Notes: generated by a model from the letters alone, not told the origin. A stretch of DNA of 64,000 nucleotides from Okapia johnstoni (GCA_024291935.2 CM044316.1:4332501-4396500); one strand, 5' to 3'; positions 1 through 10,975 are shown, numbered from the stretch's first letter. Program-made: numbers and translations.

Positions 1-779
1 TCTGAGCGGGGTTGTGGGAAAGGGCCTGGGCTCTGGGTCCAAATCCCAGTCCACCCCAGCCCTGGTCAGCAAATGACCTACAGAATGAAGAGCCCACCCA
101 TTATGGAGGAGGGGTGCACCGGAGGGCCTCACCCCATGCGGAGTGCCCGGACCTGGACCTCACCGGCTAATCCATCACCAGGTCCCACCTACGCCCCTCA
201 GGGACTCACTCACCCACACGTTTCCTCCCTCCTCTCTACCACCCACAGGGCCAGACCTTCAGCTCTCAAGAGCCACCCTCCTCACCAGCCTTCAAGTTAC
301 GGCCTTCCTCCCACCTAGCAGCCAAAGGAACAACCGCCACTCATAAACTCCAACCCAGCATTCGCCCCCAGATACTGCCTTCCCAGAAGTCTCCCCTGTG
401 TTGCTGGCTCCGCTCAGCCTTTCTCAAGAACCTCTTACCCACGAGCTCCCCTCCAACAAGGGTGCCCAGGGCCACACCTGAACACTTAGCTAGGGACGGG
501 ACAGACACACGGTCACTCCCTTGACCACTGGGAAAATGAACAAACTACCTGAAGTGATGTGCTTGTATCAAAACTGATTCTGGTGGAAAAACACACAAGA
601 TGCCCAGTGACACTGACCATGACTGTCATTTATGGAACTATTCTAAACCCACTTGGCAGCACTTAAAGTGTCCCAGAAGCTAATGTTTAGATGTCTCCTC
701 GCAACTTAGGACAGCAGAGCATCTGGGGCTGGAAGGGGGAAAGGATGCCAAGTGGACATAGGGACCTTCAACTGTCCCT

Positions 780-1005
780 GTCACCTTCATCTCCTTATTT
801 AAAAAGACCTGAAACCAATGACCAAATGCAAGTGCTAGTTAGTTCTGGGTAGGAAGTGCTCTGGGGACCTCCCTGTAGGTTGGTGTTCATCATTTACAGG
901 AGAGGCTGTCTTCCTGCAGGCAGCCCACTCAGACCCCACCTCCCTCTCACCCACCCTGCTTTCCCTCCCCTGTATTCTCTGGACCCTGTAGTCACCACTG
1001 TGTGC
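780..1005. repeat. Inverted duplication, left arm (SSBP4 intron 1)
   Basis: The reverse complement of this segment aligns almost end to end with 2838-3062, at roughly 85-90% identity by eye. Homology continues weakly beyond it into about 640-780, matching 3400-3560 on the other side of a SINE. Confidence 0.85.
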
Positions 1006-1831
1006 CTAGAGCCCCAAGTGCACAATTAGCGTCCATTCTCTACCCAGCCTTGGGGTCATTTTGGAGAAGAGATTCTTCTGGCCAGGAGGTGCTAGGCAGA
1101 GGACTGTCTTTCTGGACCCCTTTTATCTATCTGCACAGTTGTGAAGCTGGGCTCCATTTCCAAGCACCCTTAAGCAGGAAGACTTTTTAAAATTGACACC
1201 TGTCTTCTGCCCAGGTTGAAAGCAGGAGGTGTCTGACCACCCCACTCCTGGGGATCCTGGCACATCTCCAGCCATCCTTGTTCCCTGGCTGAGGTCTGGG
1301 GCCTACCACTCTCCCGGTGGGAATGGTCTGCTTGTTCAGACATGTGCTGGGCTGGGTCCTGGGGTGTAGTGGTCGGGAAGGCAGGTGGTGGCCCAGAAGA
1401 AGCCCACATCCTAGCTAAGAGGTAGGTGAGTTACTCCACAAGCTGGTGGGAGGATCTGGTGCTGTGCGATTAAGAAAGTGAAGTGGAAAAGTGGGTGGTA
1501 GTGAGGTGTGGGAGGGATCAGCTATGTGGAAGATCTAGAGGATCTAGAGGAAGAGCTGTTGACTAAGGGCACAGCAAGTGCAAAGGCCCTGGGGTGAGGC
1601 CAGGCCAAAGAGCTGGGGCTGGTACCCAGGGTGGGGGCATGCCACGTGGGCTGGAGAGGTTTGTGTTTTAAAGTACGCTCCAGCTCCTTTGTGGAGTGGG
1701 GTTTACTGGGGGTCTGCCGGTGGGGAAGAGGGCCAGGAAACCAGGGGGAGGCAGGCACCGTTATCTGGAACAGAGCTGATTGTGGCAGCTTAGGGTATGG
1801 CCATGGAGATAAGAGAAGGGAAGAAACAGGT

Positions 1832-2060
1832 TTGTACCATACATAGAATAGACAGCCAATGGAAATTTGCTGTATGACTCAGGGAACTCAAATTGGGCTC
1901 TGTAACAACCTAGAGGGGTGGGATGAGGTAGAAGGTGGGAAGGAGGTTCAAGAGGAGGGGACATATGTATACCTATGGCTATTTCATATTGATGTATGGC
2001 AGAAATCAAACCAATATTGTAAAGTAATTATTCTTCAATTAAAAATAAATTTTGAAAATA
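1832..2060 (+). mobile_element. L1 (bovine type) 3' end, 5'-truncated
   Basis: The sequence matches the young bovine L1 3' UTR: the 'caatggaaatttgctgtatg' region, then a G-rich stretch, then the characteristic AATTAAAAATAAA tail. It is flanked by an 11-bp TSD, AAGAAACAGGT (1821-1831 and 2061-2071). It sits antisense to SSBP4 inside intron 1. Confidence 0.85.
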
Positions 2061-2354
2061 AAGAAACAGGTCTGAGCTGGGGAGGAAGGCTTTGGAGTTG
2101 AGTTTCAACCCCACTGGACAACCCAGGGGAGATTCTGAGTCTTTGAATCCAGCCTCAGTTCTTGGCCAGGGATGGAAGAGGGGGTTATCTGAGTTCTCGG
2201 TCCCCCTCCCCCATCATTTTTGGCCAGAGCTATCCTACACTCAGCCATTTCTTGACAGGAGGGTCCAGAAGAAGTCCTGGCTTGGAGACAAGGTTCTGCT
2301 GCTGCAAAAATAAAGTTAGGAAAACAGCAGATGGTAGCATCTGCTTCACTGACG

Positions 2355-2453
2355 GGGATGCTGGGCTCTAGACAGGAAGGACCCTGTCGAAAACTCAGGT
2401 TCAGGGGCACAGGAGAGCTCTTCGAAGTGTGGGGCTGATATACTAGAGAGGCA
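2355..2453 (+). repeat. About 97-bp direct repeat, copy 1
   Basis: It is clearly similar (about 85%) to 9757-9852 in the same orientation. Shared blocks include 'gatgctgggctc', 'gaaggaccctg' and 'gtggggctgata'. The two copies lie either side of the SSBP4 promoter. Confidence 0.75.
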
Positions 2454-2837
2454 GACTGGGAGCTCTGAGCCCGGTTCAGTCTCCCATCTGAAATGCAGAC
2501 AGTCAGTCTTGCAGGATTCTCACCAGGGCTGGGGGAGAGGCTGCAGGTAGAGCACCTCTCACAGGCCGCCACCAACTGAGCCACTCCCCATCTCTGGGCC
2601 TTCGTTTCCTCCTCTGTGAAATGGGGTGAAGGGGGTTCCACTGCTCAGGCCTGTTCTTTTCTCCCTGATCTCACCTTCCTGCCTCCTCCTGCCGTTCTTC
2701 TCCTTCCTTCTTTGGCCCCTGTCCTGAGCCCCCTCTGGCTCCCCACCTCAGAACGAGGTCTGGGCCAGCCTGTCCTAACAATGGACTTAGTGTCTGCTGG
2801 GTGCACAGATGGTGGGTCCCTGCCCTTGGGGGTTCAC

Positions 2838-3062
2838 AGCACACTGTGGTGACTGCAGGGTCCAGGGAATACAGGGGAGGGAAGGCAAGGTGGGCAAGGG
2901 GGAGGTAGAGTCTGAGTAGGCTGCCTGCAGGAAGACACAGCCTCTCCTGTAAATGAAGAACGCTCCAGCGTACAAGGAGGCCCCAAGAGCACCTCCCCCC
3001 AAGAAATAGCTAGTGCTTGCATTTGGTCATTGGTTTCAGATCTTTTTAGATAAGGAGATGAG
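2838..3062. repeat. Inverted duplication, right arm (SSBP4 intron 1)
   Basis: This is the partner of 780-1005 in opposite orientation. The arm is interrupted at 3062 by a CHR-type SINE and resumes at about 3395 with the continuation of the same homology, so the duplication predates the SINE. Confidence 0.85.
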
Positions 3063-3394
3063 GGCTTCCCTGGTGGTTCGGTGGTTAAGAATCCACCTTG
3101 CAATGCAAGGGACATGGGTCTGATCCCTAGTCTGGGAAGATCCCACATGCTGTGGAGCAATTAAGAGGTGCACCGCAACTACTGAGCCAGCACTCTGGAG
3201 CCCAAGAGGCCCAACTACTGAGCCCTCGAGCTTCGCTTGTCCTCAGCCAAGAGAGAAACGGTTGCCGAGCTGTAAGAGATGAAAAGCCCGCACACTGCAA
3301 TGAAGAGTAGCCCCTGCTTTCCACAACTAGAGAAAGCTGGTGTGCAGCAACAAAGACCCACCACGGCCAAAAAATAAAATTAGTAAATCTTTAA
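3063..3394 (+). mobile_element. CHR-type tRNA-Glu SINE
   Basis: It starts with the ruminant tRNA-derived head (GGCTTCCCTGGTGGTTC), has a B-box-like 'GATCCC' motif, continues with the long CHR body ('caactactgagcc', 'caacaaagaccca') and ends in an A-rich tail. A TSD close to ATAAGGRGATGA lies at 3050-3061 and 3395-3406. Confidence 0.85.
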
Positions 3395-4367
3395 ATAAGG
3401 GGATGAAGGTGACAGGGACAGCTGAAGGTCCCGGTGGGGGCGGGAAAGGGTCCCAGTGTCAGCCCAGGCAGAAAACGCAGGACAGGAGAGAGCCCATGTT
3501 TAGGGCTCCTTTTCACTGCCCAGACTTTCAAATAAATCCTCACTCCTGCTCTATTCCTTGAAGAGTCATCGCGGGACGTCTCCTTAAGAACCCCATCTCC
3601 TAACATCTCCAGCAACTGGTTTCCCACACTAGGTGGCTTGACTTCTACGATCCTGCAAATCAGCCATCACAAGCCTTCCCTTTTCCCTGGCACTATAACA
3701 ATATCACAAACCACCATTGGGTGCCCTTGCTGTGATAGTCACAGGTCCTAGCACTTTTCAAATGCTCCCTAAACCTAAGAAACGGAACTGTTACTATGTC
3801 TGCATTTCTCAGGATAAACAGTGAGCTTAGGAGGCGGTACTGCCTCACTCAAAGTCACACCACAGGTAAGCGGCACTGCCAGGAGGCAGGTGCAGCAGCT
3901 CAGCTGCCACCCCACTCCAAGAAGCTCTGAGCGCCCCGGAAACTTCCCCCCAGAGGATGGGGGAAGTGGCACGAATCGCGAGCGCGCACATCGGTGGCAA
4001 CCTCGCACACCCAAGTCTCGATGTCGGGCAGGTCTCGCGACCCTTTAGTACCCGTCGGATCTCGCGCGCCCCCGCAAATCTCGCACCCCTCGGGTCTCCC
4101 GCGCCCCTTCTACTCTCACGACCTCTCGGATCTCGCGTGTCCCCTCAAATCTCGCGAACCCTTAAACCTCTCATGCCTCTCGGTTCTACCGCGCTCTCAC
4201 TTAGCTCGCAACTCCTCGAGCCCCTCTGGTCTGGCGCGCCCCCACAAATCTCGCTCGGACCCGCACCCACGTGCCCCACGCGATGCCCGCCGGCACTGGG
4301 GCCCACGGAAGCGACGCGGCCGCCAAGCCCCGCCCCCGGCTCCCGCGGTCCCGACCCACCGACTCAC

Positions 4368-4426
4368 TTCTCTCGTGCCTGGCTGTCGGAGGGCACGGCC
4401 GAGCCCTTGCCCCCCTTGGCGTACAT
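4368..4426 (-). CDS. SSBP4: SSBP4 coding exon 1 (single-stranded DNA-binding protein 4)
   Basis: Reading leftward from the ATG at 4426-4424, the exon encodes MYAKGGKGSAVPSDSQARE and the first two bases of the next codon, then a consensus donor (GTGAGTC). This is the diagnostic N-terminus of the SSBP2/3/4 family, and the GSAVPSDSQARE form fits SSBP4. It also sits next to LRRC25 as in human. Only 59 coding bases, about 5% of the roughly 385-residue protein, are in the window. The encoded piece directly precedes the LUFS domain that binds LDB1. The family stabilises LDB1-LIM-homeodomain complexes in the nucleus and has a long Pro/Gly-rich C-terminus. The start is chosen by family conservation. 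SSBP2 and SSBP3 share this N-terminus, so synteny supports the paralogue call. Confidence 0.92.
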
Positions 4427-4445
4427 GCTGCTCCGCACTGCCACT

Positions 4446-4496
<51 letters not shown>
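4446..4496 (-). repeat. (CGG)17 triplet repeat in SSBP4 5' leader
   Basis: On the plus strand there are 17 uninterrupted GCC units. On the transcribed strand these are GGC/CGG units ending about 20 bases before the SSBP4 ATG. CGG repeats in 5' leaders are a class of unstable repeat, with FMR1 as the best-known human case. Confidence 0.95.
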
Positions 4497-4498
<2 letters not shown>

Positions 4499-4511
4499 GG
4501 CCCCACACCTG

Positions 4512-4547
4512 TCAGGCGGCGCCGCGGGCCGCGCTCCCTGTCGCCAT
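4512..4547 (-). promoter_or_regulatory. Upstream ORF in SSBP4 leader (11 codons)
   Basis: An ATG at 4547-4545 opens a short frame (MATGSAARGAA) that stops with TGA at 4514-4512. It ends about 85 bases upstream of the SSBP4 start and just before the CGG run. The context GCTATGG has G at +4 and G at -3, so it could be used. Whether the leader extends this far depends on the unmapped transcription start. Confidence 0.5.
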
Positions 4548-5699
4548 AGCTACCCCGCGCCCCGGGCCTCACCGCCCTGAGCCCCGTGCGGGCATCGCGG
4601 GCATTGTCCGCGCGGGGGAGCTCCAGACGGCGGCGGCGGCAGCTCCAGCTTTGGCTCCGGCCGTGGGTTTTATTTTCTTCCTCTCTTCCCTCAGCGCGGG
4701 CTGTTCCGGGAAGCGCGCGCCCCCTCCTGCTGCCGCGCGCGCCCCCGCCCGCCGCCACCCCGTCGCCCGCGGGCGCCGCTCTTAAAAGGGCGATGGCGGG
4801 AGCGCGGGTGGGTCCCGCCGCCGGGACCGTGGGCCGGGTGCGCACGCGCAGTGGCCGCCGCGGGGGGAAGGGGCGCGGGGCTCCACACTCTCAGGGCGCG
4901 AGTGGGGACTGTCATTCGGGGACGAACAACAGGACACAGCTGATAGCTACTACACACGCAGTGTCCAGATAAACCCAAACTGTACACAGGAACACAGCCA
5001 CACACTTAGCTGCGGCTACACTCGCCGACACAGGACTCGTTGAGTCTGTATGGCTGCTGGAACAACTACTGATAGCCCCATAAAGCTACAGGCAGTCACA
5101 CTGGGTGTATCACCCCCGCAGAGCTACCCACACCCAGCACGGGTGGGAACTGCCACACACATAGCCCGCCTTCGGGACCCACTGTCATTCACGTAGATAC
5201 ACACAGCTCAGAGTGGCTGTCACAAAACACTGAAATACACACTCCACACTCACATAGGCACTGAGCCACACGGAGACACGCATAGGCACCGCTATGCCAC
5301 AGCTTCCAACAGCTGTGTAAAGAATCCACGCAGCTACCCTGGGGCACACCGTCGCAGCCTCCTGAGGGCTTCACACAGGGACCTGGGGTCTCACCGAGCC
5401 AGAGATGACTCAGTCACGTGCAACACACAGTCACACAACACAGATACACGCAACACAGACACCACACGGACAAGACGCTCCTGGGGTATCCAGGCTACCT
5501 CCTGGAAGCTACCCGCACTGCCTCACAGTCACACCTGTTGTCAATTGCAGGTGCTGGGTGACTTGACTGACTGGGTCACTTTCGCTGGCTCCGCCTCTCA
5601 GCCTGTGCCAACTGTGAATATTACACCTTAATAACACCTCTGCAGGAGTCAGGGTGCAGGCAGTAGGCGCCCTATTCTCCCTCCTGGGACCCCTCTTCT

Positions 5700-7300
5700 C
5701 CCCCCTGGGGGTGTGCAGAGGAGGTGGAGGCCGACATCCGCAGGGCAGGGCCTGGGGTGGGGGGGTGAAGACCTGTGTGCCAGGGTACCCGAGCGCAGTG
5801 TGAGCTGGACCTGCTTGGGCTGGGTGGGGGGAGGCGGTCCAGCTGTGACTGTAGGTCTAGATGCTTCTGTGAATGTTTGCCGTGGATATTTTTTCTTTGC
5901 TTTGTACAGCCGCGAGTGTGTGTGTAAACACGCGGTTCCTTTGAGTGCACGTGTTCGTCTTTGGGCATGGGGAGTTGGCAGGCGCCCCAGTCGCTGTCCG
6001 GGCAGTTGTTCCTTGCTCTGCGACGGTGGCTGCGTGTCCGCGGCGGCCGTGTGCTGGGCCGAGTGATGCCGCGTTAGGTTTTGTACACTAGTGTGTGTGC
6101 CTCCGCGAGTGGGAGGATTGCTGGCCCCCTGGCACCTATGTTGTGTGTGGTTGTCCGCTCAGATTTCCTGTGTCGTGTGCGTCTTGATCGGAGCGCCCCA
6201 GCCGCTGCCGGCCGACCCCCTAATATGCTTCCCTCTTAGTACCCTTCCCCTCCGGTGGCCTTCCTCCGACCCAGGCCTTCAGGTGGGCGGGAAGTCTGGG
6301 GCCGCTGGGGTTCCAAACAGGCAAAGAGGAAGGGAAGGGCTAGGCCGGCCCCAGCCCCGCCTCCATCCCGAGGGGCCCCGGGCTGGGGATGGGGGTGGGG
6401 GACGCCAGCCCTTCCCACTTCCTGTCCAGCAGGTCGTCCCCTCCCCCAACTTCCTCTCCCGCGGGCCTCCGGGCCCCCGGCAGGCGCGGAGGAGGGGCCC
6501 GTGCTGCGCGCTAATGGGGGCGCGGCCCGCCCGCTTCCGTCAGACGGTGAACTGGCGACTCTTTAATGTCCCGGGGGCCACCGATGGACGTTGGTATCAA
6601 GGACATCCTTGTCGTAATACCGATTCCCATCACTGCTCTCCAGCACCTACTCACAGCCAGGCACACAAAGGGTGTGACTCACCCAAGTCACACAGTGTAT
6701 TGGTGACATCTGTGACTCCCAGGTCCCCCAGACTCTCCAGTCGCCACCCCGGACGCCCCCATTTATCTCTTAAGGCTCTGTGGCTCTCCAGAATTCTGTG
6801 TGCCCTGGGCAGGTTTCTGGCCTGCTCTGATCTGCGGTTCCTTGAGTCGATGTGAGTCTTCCTCCTCCTCACAAACATTTATTGAGCGCCTGCTGTTTGC
6901 TGACTGTGTGGACCCAATCGGGACACACTGCTACAGCTTGTGGAGCAGAGGCTTCTGGCGAACAGGAGGATAATTTCAGAGAGTGCCACGTGCTGAGCAG
7001 AGGGAGGGGACCCCGGTGAAGAGGACGGGGCGAAGGCTAGGGCAGAAGGTGGCGGGAGGGAGGGAGGCTGGCTGGGAGGCGGAGGCCCCCGCGGCCGGGC
7101 TAGCTGCGGAGGGGGGAGGCGCGGCGGGCAGGAGAGACAAGCACGGTTCTCATGGCAACGGGGACGGATCTGCAAAACACAGCCTCGGCGCCGGCGGAAA
7201 AGTCCGAGAAGAGCAAGATCTGGGTCCCAAGCGGCATCCGGGAAGCTGAGCCGAGCGCACCACGAACCGGATCGCACGCCTTACAAAATGCACAACCCGT
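5700..7300. promoter_or_regulatory. Gene-free CpG-rich region
   Basis: CpG density is raised, especially at 6440-6560 and 7010-7280, well away from the SSBP4 island and from LRRC25. An X-box-like word (GTTCTCATGGCAAC) lies at about 7146-7159. No family-like protein is encoded. It may be an enhancer or the promoter of a non-coding RNA, which is inference. Confidence 0.4.
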
Positions 7301-8164
7301 AGAAACCCCCCACCCCCCTTCCGCACCCTTGCAAGGGAGGGGCATGAGGCGAAAAGGATTTTTTGGTTTTTTTTAAACAAGGGGGAGGGTGGATCCGAGA
7401 GATCTGGAGGAAGAATATTCGGATTGCAGTCGCGGCAAGTGCAAAGGCCCTGAGGTGGGCACACGGTTAAAGTGCTGGAGGCAGAGCGAGGAGGGCGGCG
7501 TGACTGGAGTAGGCAGGAAAGGAGCAGAGGGAGCCAGGCCATTCCTGGCGGGGATGGGTTGGGCTTTGTTTTGAAGGGAATCGAGAGCCACAGGAAGGTG
7601 TGTGGTCGCAAGGGGTGGGGTCTACGTCAGGGTTTTAAGAAGTTCCAAGGGGCTGCCGGGTTTGTAGGGATGGCGTTGAGGAGGCAGGGAGGTTGTTTCG
7701 GGAAGAGGCCCAGGTAGACAGAGCCCACCGGGGAATTGATTTAGGAGCAGGAGTGGGAGCAGGAAGGACGGTAAGCGAGGAGAGCTAAGGGTCAAGGCTG
7801 GGTCCCAGACCTGCGGCCCCTTTGCCGGCTCCCAGTCGCCCCCGTGTGGCTTCGCGGGGACTGCAGCCCTTACCCGGGTCTCTGACTCATGGTACCACCG
7901 ACTCCCCCAAGCCCCAGCTCCGCGAGGTCGGGGTCATTGTCCGCGGGAGCTCGGAGTCGGCTCCGCTTGTAGGGCAGCGGGCTTGCCTGGAGGAGGAACC
8001 ATCCGTCCCCTCACTTCCTCCCCTCCGGCCCTTGCATTCTGCAGAGCCTTCCTTCACAGGCCCACCTCCTGGCCTTTGCACTAGCCCTTCCTGCCGCCTG
8101 CAGCGCGCTTTCTCTGGCTACTAGCCTGACCAGTTCTGGTCTCCGCCTTCGGCCTTTGGCCGCA

Positions 8165-8275
8165 GTATTCCTTCTTCTCCCCACCCCCACTTCTCTTTCT
8201 CCTCTCTCTCTTCCCTCCTCCCCTCCCCTTCTTCTCCTCCTCCATCTCTCCCTCCCCTTTCCTCCTCGCCTTCTC
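8165..8275. repeat. Polypyrimidine tract
   Basis: About 110 bases are almost entirely C and T on the plus strand, with only rare purines. Such mirror-rich tracts can form triplex DNA. No gene association is visible. Confidence 0.7.
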
Positions 8276-9756
8276 TGGCCATCTCCTCCAGATTACTGGT
8301 TCTGCACTAGCCTTGGTTGGACTTGTCACTTATGATAAAATAATGCCTAAGTCATCTGTTGGCAGCTCTCGCCTCCCTCTGAATCTGCCTTCCCTGCAGA
8401 CACAGCGGCAGGGGTTCATGAATATGTTGCTTGCGTCGTTGGGAAGGCTAGTTTGGGTTTTCCCTTTGGTGGTGTTTCCTTTCCACAGGAGGTGGGCGCA
8501 GCCCGTTAACGGGATGGGATAGGGATTCAGGGACGGTCCAGGATCAGAACCCCAGACCCCTCCAGCCCCTCCCCAGCCGAGCATGGGAGGCGGCCACAGC
8601 TGGGAGCAGGGTCTGCGCCATGAGACGTTTCCTCTCAGAAGCTGTAATTATGGGTGATTTTCTAACTGCAACTCAAAAACTAAAACCCAAACAACATCGG
8701 GAGGGAAGAAGCCATAGCAGCTGGTGAGCACCGGGGCAGGCTGCGCTGCGGGTTCTAGCCTAGACCTGGGGGGTGGGGGGAGGAGCGAGCACGGGGGAGG
8801 AGGAGGGAGGTGTGAAGGGACACAGGGTGGAGGGTCATTGAGACAGGCTGAACTCTTTGAAGAGCCAGTAAGCCCTTGTAGTCTCGGGTTATACCCAAAA
8901 TCGATCACCTGGAGGCGGGACTCCCCGGATGGAGGGTCTCCACCCGGGGTTGGAAACCTGGCGGTGTCGGGGCAGCTGGAGCAGATTGACGCTCAGCCCC
9001 CAGGCTCTCGGTGTCTTGAGAAACTCCAGGCGAGAGGAGGGACCCGAGAGGACTGAGTGGAGGCGCCTCAGTCTAACCTACAGTCCGCCCCTCCCCCACC
9101 ACACGCTGTTCATCTTCCACAAAGCTTAATCTGAGCCAGTACACATACTGCTCTGCTTCCAGTACTTTCCTTGGCTCCGCAACCCACAAATCAAGACCCC
9201 GCCTCTCCGCCCTGCACTTTCCAGACTCAGGCTAATCAGTAGGAATTGGTGCACCCAGCTCTGATAATCCTGTAAGTCCTCCCAGCAGCCTCATGAGAGA
9301 AGCAGCCTTTTTTTTTTTTTTTTTTTGCCTCCCCATGTTACAGAATGGGAAAGCTGAGGCTCAGAAAAGCATGGAGGGAGATACATGGGACGCCCAGAGG
9401 CAGCACCTGACTCACCGTAGTGCCCTCAGCTCCCGGTCTGGGGATCTAGAATACTCTGGGAAATTGGAGGCATTTTGTGGAAATCTCAAGAGCAAGGAAG
9501 GGAGGAATGGGGGAAGGAGAAACCTATAGCAGCTGCAGAGAAAGTTCTGCAGGTAAAACTGAAGCTCAGAGCCAGGAAGCAACTTGCCCGGGACACACAG
9601 TAGAGAGTGGAGGCACTGGGTCCCACTTTGGGGTCCCCTGGCAACACCCCCTCCGTCACCTCCTCTCTTTGGAGCTCCCCCTCTTTTCCTGTGGTGGAGG
9701 CGTTTCCATGGCAACCTAAAGCCCCAAGATTCCCAGGCAGTACAGGGGGAATGCTG

Positions 9757-9852
9757 GGGATGCTGGGCTCAAGAGAGGAAGGACCCTGCGGAAGACTCAG
9801 GTTTGGTGCACAGGAGAGAGCTCTTCCAAGCGTGGGGCTGATACACTAGAAA
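9757..9852 (+). repeat. About 97-bp direct repeat, copy 2
   Basis: This is the partner of 2355-2453. A Bov-tA SINE begins about 20 bases after the end of the shared block. Confidence 0.75.
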
Positions 9853-9871
9853 GGCTTTTCTTCCCTTTTGA

Positions 9872-10062
9872 GGGGCTTCCCTGATGGCTTAGCTGGTAGA
9901 GAATCTGCCTGCAATGTGGAGACCTGGGTTCGATCCCTGGATTGGGAAGATCCCCTGGAGAAGGGAACTCCAGTACTCTGGAATGGAGAATTCCACGGAC
10001 TGTACAATCCATGGGGTTGCAAAGAGTTGGACACGACTGAGCGATTTTAATTTTCACTTCAC
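9872..10062 (+). mobile_element. Bov-tA SINE
   Basis: It has the complete tRNA-Glu-derived head with B box (GGTTCGATCCC), followed by the A-monomer ('gatcccctggagaag', 'ggacacgactgagcga'). Confidence 0.9.
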
Positions 10063-10611
10063 TTTTCTCTGCCGAATAACAGCACTGAGAAGTTGATGTT
10101 GATGCTAAGCCCCAGAAACTGGTCACTTCTGTTCATACTACTGTTGCAGGCACACAGCTCATTTTCCCACCCCAAAGCCTCAGCAGGGTTTGTCCTCCAG
10201 GCCTCCCACCCTGCCCAGCCCTTCCCCTTGCCAGCCTCTCCTTGTCCTTCCCGCCTCAGAGAGGCCCTCCAACCATCTGGGGCAAGTTGCCGTGTTGGAT
10301 TTCCCGCAAATCACGGTTTTGCATGTTGATTGCCTATGTCCCCAGTAACCCATGAGTTCTAGGAGGGCAGAGAATTCAATGATTTTGTTCAGTGCTGTGT
10401 CCCTAGCATTTAGAACAAGTCTTGGCATACAGGAGGTGTTTGATAAATACCTGTTGCTGAACCAATGAGTTAAAAATTTCCAGTGTCCCCTCTGCTGGGA
10501 GTGGGGGGCAACACAGATCATCACCTGAGGGCGACCCACACCATCTTGACCTCTCCCCACCCTTCCCGTTTTGGTCGAGGTAGAGTCAGGGGATCAGAGT
10601 GGGAGGGACCA

Positions 10612-10975
10612 GAACTTCCCTGGTGGTACAGTGGATAAGAACCCGCCAGCCAATGCAGGGACACTGGGGATCCCTGATGTGGGAAAATTCTGCATGTCTC
10701 AAACAACTAAAGTCCGTGGGCCATAACCACTCTAGAGCCCAGGAGCCACAACTTAATAAGCCTCTGTGCTGTAATTACTGAAGGCCCCCCTCCCCCAGGG
10801 TCCACATGCCGCTACTACTGAAGCCCGTGTGCCTAGAGCCTGTGCTTTGCAACAGGAGAAGCCTGTGCACCACAAGGAAGAGTAACTCCTGCGCCCAGCA
10901 ACTAGAGAAAGACCTGGTGCAGCAAGGAAGACCCAGCAAAGCCAAAAATTAATAAATTAAAAAAAGAAGAAAAAA
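10612..10975 (+). mobile_element. CHR-type tRNA-Glu SINE
   Basis: A full-length CHR-like element with tRNA head, long body and A-rich end. The TSD is GTGGGAGGGACCA at 10599-10611 and GTGGGCGGGATCA at 10976-10988. Confidence 0.85.

Larger units (their letters stand above)
1..4367 (-). other. SSBP4: SSBP4 intron 1 (partial)
   Basis: This stretch lies downstream, on the minus strand, of the SSBP4 exon 1 splice donor (GT at 4367-4366) and runs off the left edge. I looked on the minus strand for the next SSBP exon, which should encode the LUFS/LisH-like helix following the REK residues, and did not find it, so only intron is present. It holds an inverted duplication (about 780-1005 with 2838-3062), an L1 3' end (1832-2060), a CHR-type SINE (3063-3394) and scattered old MIR-like pieces, for example near 1-70. 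No other gene is supported. Confidence 0.75.
3950..4900 (-). promoter_or_regulatory. SSBP4: SSBP4 CpG island promoter
   Basis: A very GC- and CpG-rich block surrounds SSBP4 exon 1. Transcription runs right to left. AT-rich spots on the minus strand are an AAAATAAAACC element near 4668-4678 and a TTTTAAGA element near 4784-4792, but a CpG island promoter need not use either. The left part (about 4020-4260) contains many spaced TCTCGCG-like words, a pattern that can bind broadly acting zinc-finger factors such as ZBTB33; that link is inference. The transcription start cannot be fixed from sequence. Confidence 0.75.
4901..9870. other. Intergenic DNA, SSBP4 to LRRC25, no gene recognised
   Basis: I find no convincing exon here. 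It contains a CpG-rich orphan stretch (5700-7300), a polypyrimidine tract (8165-8275), a T-run (9309-9326), a perfect RFX X-box-like palindrome at 9702-9715, and old mammalian repeat pieces. One of these, near 7430-7460 ('aagtgcaaaggccctgaggt'), recurs near 1575-1595 and 45465-45485. Open frames here fit chance in GC-rich DNA. Confidence 0.6.

Noticed and set aside
3957..4785. Long plus-strand open frames (207 and 263 codons) with poly-Ala or poly-Pro runs
   Set aside because: They are antisense to SSBP4 exon 1 inside a CpG island. Low-stop GC-rich DNA and the triplet repeat explain their length, and no family resemblance is seen.
4201..4845. Minus-strand 214-codon frame with a poly-Arg run
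   Set aside because: It is a different frame from SSBP4 and lacks SSBP residues. It exists because the CGG repeat and CpG island contain few stops.
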